A stretch of DNA of 64,000 nucleotides. Source: Paracamarosporium sp. OC-R06-R3 (Eukaryota; Ascomycota; Dothideomycetes; Pleosporales; Didymosphaeriaceae). The position numbers and the translations under genes were made by a program. Below the pieces are notes generated by a model. That model had not been told where the DNA came from. It did not search any database and saw only the letters and a list, made by a program, of their open reading frames with translations. Below, piece after piece: positions 57,606-64,000 of the stretch. The DNA lies in the NCBI GenBank assembly GCA_019828545.1, contig JACVRA010000329.1:62001-126000 (forward strand). Direction: 5' to 3'. Numbering within the stretch: the stretch's first letter is position 1; every line of letters begins with the position of its first letter.

Positions 57606-58636
57606 TAACTTGTTCGATTGGCATATACCTTGTACATTTATCTTCAGCGCACTAGTAATAGCAAACAATTATTTCAATGTACAGGAAGGTTTTATCTCGT
57701 GACGTTACGTAGAAGAGCACAATGCACAGACACGCAAGGACTACAATATCTTATATCCGGACGAAAACAAACATCTTCACGATCTAACGCCTCGTTGTCA
57801 GCGTAGTTTTAGACAAATAGTCTTTTCTATATCGAGTCCGCTGATGGTGAGGTATTGCTATGATCCAATACAATTCTATGCTCTTTATGTCATCGTTACA
57901 TTGCTAAGCTCAAGACGAGCTAGCAGATGTGCGAGATCAAGCTTTATCATGCAATCTGACGAGGTCAAATCAACCCTGCAAATTGGATTTTCACCATAAG
58001 CTTTAGCATTCGCGCAGCTCTCATTTGATCCTCAAATATCAAGCTGAGAGTCTTGAATCAGAGAAATATTGGCGCGTGAGAACATTCGAGCTCCTGAAAA
58101 CTTCTGCTGAATGCTTATGGTAGTAAAGTCGTTTGATCCTAGTAAGACGATTAATTTCTAGTGCTGGTAATGGCTGAAAAATGAAAGGATGTAGAACTAT
58201 TACGTTCCTATCCGCAATATAATTCTCACGGTACAGAAAGTAAAGGAAGCAGCATTAGACCCGTCACTCTTAGTACCCAAAAGAAATCACTCAACAAACA
58301 TTGTTTAAGAAATAGGTAAGTTCCAGTGGTCGAAGACGTTTAGAGGATAGGCACAGCAGATGTGAGAAACCTCCGCAGTGATGACATGGGGTAGTGAACA
58401 AGTGATGGTGGCGTATCCACGCAAAAATGTTAAGGTGAATTACAAGCAAGAAGTAGGCACTTTCGGGGGCAACTTGAGATGAATTTGGTGGTGTATCTGC
58501 GCAGTACGATACTCTTGAGACCTATTAGCGTCCATATAAAGAGTAGTAGTGTTTTTGTTTAGCAACTAAGCAGCTGTGTTTTTTTTTCGTGTCAAATAAC
58601 GCGATATCTAGTACTAGGCTCATCTCGTCCTCCCTT
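57606..58636. other. Intergenic between convergent 7TM and monooxygenase genes
   Basis: About 1 kb, AT-rich. No gene seen. Confidence 0.55.
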
Positions 58637-60394
58637 TCACAACGCATCTATGCCGATCAAACTGTCAAATCGATTTCGCCTCCCAGCCGCATATGCGGCA
58701 ATGTCCTCTTCGACACGGTCTTCTGACATGCCTCTGATGTTTTTGGTATTAGTCTTGTGACTTGACTTCACAAGAACATCCTGGACATTCCAAGCAATTC
58801 TCTCGGCGCCCACGCGAGCACCCACTAGATTAGGTGCCCCGGGACCGAGCCGAAGCCCCGCAAACCGGCCAGTCACGAATAAGGGAACATCGTCAGTCCA
58901 CTTCAAGTCATCGTTCAAACATGGAAGCCCTCCCACATGATCAATGGGATAGTTCTTCTGTATGTGGTGGAGAATGGGGATGCGTTCAATATCTGATTGA
59001 ATGCCAGTCGCGAAGATAATATAATCGATCGGTGGTAACACGAAAGAGGGAGTTGTAGTGACTGATGTCCATTGGTGCAGAGCCGTGTCCCAAATAAGAG
59101 ACTCCAGAACCGAGTGGGTGTGAAGTGATATCTTACCACTTGCGATATGAGCATCGAGAATCTTGCGGTAACGAGGGGTTATGCTACCTCCATTCCTCGC
59201 TTCGCATATCATCTGGAATCGTTCTGTGGTGTATTGTTATTGATGCCATCCAGATGTCGAAGTATCACAGCACTCACCCTCATCAGTGTCGGCTGACCAG
59301 AAAGCTGCCTGATTGAAGTTCCGGAACTTTCCCACCCAATCTAAATCCACATCAAAGTATTTTACTTTGACGCCGCCGCGCATAAAGAGCCAAATCTTTG
59401 TCACGCCTTTCCTGATGGCAAGGTCTGCAAGCTGAATGCTAGTCAGACCCCCGCCAACAATTAAGACATTGGTAGGCTGGCGTTGCGCAATCCTAGTGTT
59501 TACGTGAGCTGGAGGAAACTGCTCTATCTGCATAGCATGACAGCAGCCATCGTGTGGTCTGTTAGGTGTTATTCCGGGCACATTCGGTATGACAGGTGCA
59601 TTCCCAGGCCCAATAGCTAGAACCACAACACGGGCGTAACGCACGCCCTTGTTTGTAGAAACACGGAAGACTTTGTAGTCATCGCTCGACCCATCATCCG
59701 AGACAACACTGTCGTGTGCTCCTTCTTCCCATGTCGATGCGTCATCGAATTGAACATCGACAACCTTCTCATGCTGAATTAAGCTACTTCCAAGACCGTA
59801 CCGAGAAGTGATCTCGCCGCAATGAGCGCGAAACAACTTGCTCGAAGGAGTAAAGTAATCCTTGCGATCTCTTTCATCCACATCCGGGCCGCTCTGCGAT
59901 ATTCTTCCCCTGTTGAGCTTTTTCTTCTTCCGATGCTTGCTGACTTCCTTCCCAGCGCATCCGGGTAGAGCTTGCAACTCTTTCTCTCTGTTGTTCGTGT
60001 ACGTATAACCAAGAAGGGCATCTCGATCGGCAGGGTCGACGTGAAAGAACATTGGACTTCTCAGATGTTCGATTCCAAAGGTCTTGAAGAGTCGATTCCA
60101 TTTAGTCATCCAGGTGGCACCTTCGGCGTCCAGAACTAGCATGTCGAGCTCTTCATCATGTTGGCAGCGAAATTCGGATGCACTGCGTGAGGATGTGGTG
60201 GATTCAAGAGAGTCAGTATTCGTACGGTAGTTTTTGATATTCATCTTGCGGCCATGCTTGCGGATCCAGTGATAGCGCTGGTGCTCATCGTCAGTGAAGG
60301 TCGCGGACGGCGTGTGTTCGCGAAGTCTGGCTGCTATCGCAAGCCCACATGGGCCTGCACCGATTATGAGGACGTCGTGGATATGCATGTGCAA
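58637..60394 (-). CDS. FAD-dependent monooxygenase-like oxidoreductase
   Basis: Exons 59278-60394 and 58637-59223 give 567 aa; the intron is 54 bp. The product starts MHMHIHDVLIIGAGPCGLAI, an FAD-binding Rossmann motif (GAGPCG at about 12-17). A second dinucleotide motif, LIVGGGLTSIQLADLAIRKG, lies near residue 320 and would bind NADPH. RVVVLAIGPGNAPVIPNVPG and IDYIIFATGIQSDIERIPIL are the ATG-type hinges of the flavin monooxygenase / ornithine-lysine N-hydroxylase superfamily. A Lys-rich insert (HRKKKKLNRG) sits in the first third. It lacks a clear SidA signature, so a siderophore role is not supported. Substrate unknown. Confidence 0.82.
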
Positions 60395-61161
60395 GTGAGA
60401 ACTATTGTCGGGTCAAAGACCGTTGTTGATACAGAGCCATGTTTGTGTCATATAGATGATGCATGTGGGTACCGTGCTGGCCATTATCAAATTCGGATGA
60501 GCACCCTCGCCATCATGGTACCAACGCGGTCACACAAGCGTGCGATCGCTGCCCTATCCAAAGCTAGACCTATTATGTATGAAACACCATGTCACGTTTT
60601 GTATCCATCTCTTAAGCTTTTTCAAATCCGGGGCATATGCAGTCTATCCCTAGTCGTGTTCGAGGGAGCTTGATAACAGTAACAGTTACTGCCGCTTATC
60701 GTTTCACACGATTCGTCAACCCTGCCTTGTCTTCCCAATAGTATTATTTTACGCTCCCGAGTCCGTTGGATAATTTCTTGCGTGGAATCTTGGGCAAGTT
60801 GATCCCTATCACCCAAGGCGTGAAAAGCCGAAGACTGGCTAAGATCTCTTGTCAAGCGACGGTCTACGCTTCTCGGAATATTCTCAAATCTTCAAAAGTA
60901 TTCCCACAACCACCACTGAATGACAAGGCGACTGTCTCCAAAATCAAATGCTAATGCTCTAGGAAAACTTAATCACCAAACCAACGAAGTCGCAGTGCCA
61001 TAATGCACCAGCAACAATTGCGTTTTTTCCTACATGTACCGTGCTATTTCACAAAATATCTTGTGGTGTTTGACACACGCTATGCTACTTCACAAAGGTA
61101 TATATAATATACACATCGTCCTTACAGTGAGCAGGCGAATCCATACCTATGCCACCCTTAC
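60395..61161. other. Intergenic: monooxygenase promoter and PEX6 3' flank
   Basis: About 770 bp with no gene seen. Confidence 0.55.
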
Positions 61162-64000
61162 TCAAGAATACAATTCCTCGTCACCGTCTGCCGCACTTCC
61201 AAACCCTCCCTCTGCGATATCGAGGCTGTTCTTGCTGGTATGACTCATGACAGGCGCCTTTCCTTTACCTTTCCCACTTCCACCACTTCCACTACCGCTA
61301 GCGATCGACCCATTGAGATCGATATTCTCGGTCTGGATAACGATGTTGTCTTCATCTGGTGGCACAACAGCCTTTCCCTTTCCTTTGTATGAAGTCGAAG
61401 GTGATGCTATACCATTTTGCGATTGTTGACCATTTTCCTCCTTCTTACCCGTCCCTTCGAATGTTTTCCTCACACGCTCATAGTGTTTTAGCTCGTCCGC
61501 ACTAACACTTGGCACCAGCTCTCTATGCGCCTCAATAAAATCTTCTTCCACGACTACAACAGCCGTATCTTCTGCCTTTGCAAGATGATCAAAGAAATAT
61601 GCTGTCGATATAGGTGTGACACGGGAAGAATTGAGGGAGGCGACTTTCTCATCTACGGCACGCGCTTGCCGCGTGATAGCTTTGAGCATGGCGTCTGAGC
61701 AGAGGGCATACATGTCTGCACCTGTGTATGTGAACGGGAGCGTGGAGGCGACGCGGGCGAGCGACAAATTGGGATGGAGTGTGAATCTTTAAATACCTTA
61801 TTAGCATACGGTGTAGGAAAGGATGGGGTTTGGGTCACGTACTTCCTCGACAGTGCTTCGAGAATAGTCTGCTGTTTCTCGTGCGTATCTGATACACCAA
61901 GATACAACATTTTGTCAAAGCGACCAGGACGGAGCAATGCTTGATCGAGCAGATCAGGTCTGTTTGTCGCACCAATGACGAAGACGCCTTCGCCGCCGTC
62001 GCTCATGCCGTCTAGTTCTGCGAGCAGCTGGCTGACAATGCGATCCATGACACCACCGCTGTCGCCCTGATTACCACGCTTAGGAGCAACGGAATCTAGT
62101 TCGTCGAAGAAGACGACGCAAGGCCGAGCGTCGCGTGCGCGCTGGAATACACGCCGCACATTAGCCTCCGATTCACCAATGTACATGTTGAGCAACTCTG
62201 GACCTTTAACACTGAAAAAGTTGAGCGAAAATTCGGTTGCAATAGCTTTTGCCAACAACGTCTTCCCCGTCCCTGGTGGGCCATAGAAGAGGATACCGCT
62301 GCGCTTCTTCATGCCTTTGGCGAACAACTCTGGACGTGCGAGAGGAAGCTGGATGGTCTCCATGACGGCGTCCTTGACATGCGAAAGGCCGCCAACGTCG
62401 GACCAGCTGACATTGGGGATCTTGGGTGCGCCGATGGCATCTGCAAAATTCTTGCGTGCGGCATCGACGGCACCGTCAAGGTCAGCCTTCGTCAGACTAT
62501 TGCTGAAGTGGCCTCCTGCAAGCTCGATATCCCGCAGCGTAACGGCAGCACCTGATAATTGATCCTTCGAAGCAGACTTCGCAAGTGCCTCAATACGGTT
62601 TCGTTTTGCTACTAGCGCACGGTCAACCACATCTACAAGGTCGCCAGCTACCAGAGCCGCAGTCTTGACAGCAACGTTACTAAGATCGACATCTGGTGAT
62701 AGCCGAATGCCCGCATCAGCGATGACACCACTTAAAATACCTTCTCTTTCCGCCTCGTCGGGCGCCGACATTTCAATCTCATGCGAGAACAAACCACGGA
62801 TGCCTTCTGGAACCTTGTCGATTTCAGTCGTGGTCGCAACAAGCACTCGTGAGTCTGCTAGTATCTCCTTGAGCGCGGTGTTCATACGATCGGCATTAAG
62901 AGCATCAACATGCTTGACTAACAAGGCTGTATATTCGGCCCCGCAAGTTAATGCACGCTCTGCTCTGGCTTTGAGAAAGCCTTCAGTCTTCACATCACCA
63001 CCGCCTGCACCCCCTTCACTCAAAATATCGAACGCATCGATAGAGAAGGTATGTAATCCTAAATCTTCACATGCTCTTGTCGCTACTGTGGCTTTCCCAA
63101 TTCCACGCTGAGTTGACGTGAGCAGCACAGCGATAGGCGGTAGACCTAGATGTATCGCTCTTGGGCTGGTAGCCGCAGCTATCAGCTCTCGCAAGCGGCG
63201 CCGTAAGGGTGAAACATAATGTTTCGGCATCTCGTCAATTGTCATGATCTTTTGGTTTGCACCAACGGGAGCCCTTTTCGCGCCAAGGTAATATGGCCAA
63301 GCACTGTTGACAGGAGGTGGCGTCTTCCCTTGCTCACTTCCGTTCATCTCCATCTTCGTCGTCGCAGCGTCGACGGCTACTACACCACCCCATGGATCTG
63401 GTTCTTCTCCACCTTTGTGCTCGTTTGAAGAGGCTGTAACATTTCCAATCTTGAACCAAGCAACTACTTTAGCTTTGCGGTCATCGACATCTGGAGAGCT
63501 TTCATCGAGACTATTCTTGGGCCTCGATAGAATCTCATCGCTACCAGCTTCGTCATCATTCACGCTCGGATGAGAGACTGCGCGTCCTAGAGACTCGTCA
63601 ATTGCGACGCCAATCAAGTCGCCGCTTTTGACGACCCGACGTTTTTGTTCAAAGTGGTCTTTGAGAGAGGCAAACAAGCTTGGTTGTAGGAGGCGTTCAG
63701 ATGAAAGGGGCGTGGAGAGTTTTAACAACGTGACTTCTTTTGCGGGTGGAGGTAATGAGGAACCGGTTAGTCGAGGTTTCTGAATGGCGGTTCTGGGGCC
63801 ATGCAAGGGCTGAGAAGGTGCTAAAGGCGCAACGCGTAGGTGAGATGGACTGCCCATGTTCGCCAACAAAACAGGCGAAAGATAAGCTTGCAATGATGTA
63901 CTTGCTGGTGTAAAGCCTGAGAAGCTAGATCTTCGATCGAAGTCGTTCGATTTGTTGACACGGTATGGCGCAACCTTCTTAGTCATTGCCTCTGGTAACC
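61162..64000 (-). CDS. PEX6: Peroxin-6 (PEX6) AAA+ ATPase, 5' part outside the window
   Basis: With PEX1 it extracts ubiquitinated PEX5 from the peroxisomal membrane. Exons 61843-64000 (frame open to the edge, no start codon required here) and 61162-61786, joined by a 56-bp intron, give about 927 aa of what is usually a protein of 1000-1400 aa. The D1 ATPase region has a weak P-loop (LTSTQRGIGKATVATRACED). The D2 domain is canonical: [40 protein letters not shown], Walker B CVVFFDELDSVAPKRGNQG, and the Arg-finger and sensor region FVIGATNRPDLLDQALLRPG. The tail is a Gly/Lys/Ser linker (GSGSGGSGKGKGKAPVM) ending GGFGSAADGDEELYS. The D2 plus tail combination fits PEX6 better than PEX1 or CDC48. 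Confidence 0.92.

Noticed and set aside
1..64000. CRISPR arrays, insertion sequences, rRNA, intact transposons
   Set aside because: None seen on reading both strands. The genome is eukaryotic, and no transposase or reverse-transcriptase motif appears in any frame.

Overview
This window is nuclear DNA of a filamentous ascomycete (Pezizomycotina). The basis is a set of unmistakable eukaryotic housekeeping genes, very short spliceosomal introns (mostly 47-60 bp with GTRNGT donors, CTRAY branch points and YAG acceptors), and families known mainly from filamentous fungi (RCO3-type sugar transporter, fungal rhodopsin-like 7TM protein, vezatin-domain protein, RmlB-like dehydratase). A dothideomycete is my best guess, but that rests on remembered family resemblance and was not tested.

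Layout. 0-6 kb: 5' end of SF3B1 (-), UBA3 (-) and TEL2 (+, divergent from UBA3). 6-12 kb: a truncated CorA-like gene remnant, a sugar transporter (-) and a gene-poor stretch with one unexplained long open frame. 12-18 kb: dUTPase (+), pyridoxal kinase (-), PCNA (-), EMC6 (-). 18-24 kb: an uncharacterised conserved protein (-) and a vezatin-domain membrane protein (+). 24-31.6 kb: a gene-poor island with an uncharacterised C2H2 zinc-finger gene (-) and traces of another gene. 31.6-35.3 kb: proteasome ATPase RPT1 (-) and chaperonin CCT4 (+), divergent. 37.5-43.7 kb: an Asp-tract protein (-), an ELMO/CED-12 protein (-) and a Cys-rich protein (+). 44-50 kb: a secreted orphan (+), a DUF7709-like small protein (-), an RmlB-like dehydratase (+) and the SNARE SEC9 (+). 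50-64 kb: vacuolar alpha-mannosidase AMS1 (+), a small secreted protein (-), a rhodopsin-like 7TM protein (+), an FAD monooxygenase (-) and the 3' part of PEX6 (-).

The genes do not form one pathway. They are mostly housekeeping functions: splicing, neddylation, PIKK assembly, DNA replication, vitamin B6, ER insertion, proteasome and chaperonin, secretion, vacuolar turnover and peroxisome import. Sharing is visible at the promoter level: UBA3/TEL2, RPT1/CCT4, ELMO/Cys-rich, DUF7709-like/RmlB-like and secreted/7TM are divergent pairs. dUTPase and PCNA, both S-phase genes, carry MluI-cell-cycle-box-like sequences.

I rebuilt gene models by hand from splice signals, reading frame and family conservation. 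The strongest unusual observations are at the level of gene structure: a PCNA start codon that exists only after splicing, and micro-exons of 6, 8 and 11 nt in UBA3, RPT1 and pyridoxal kinase. I found no CRISPR array, intact transposon, rRNA or confident tRNA, and no multi-gene system that I would call novel.
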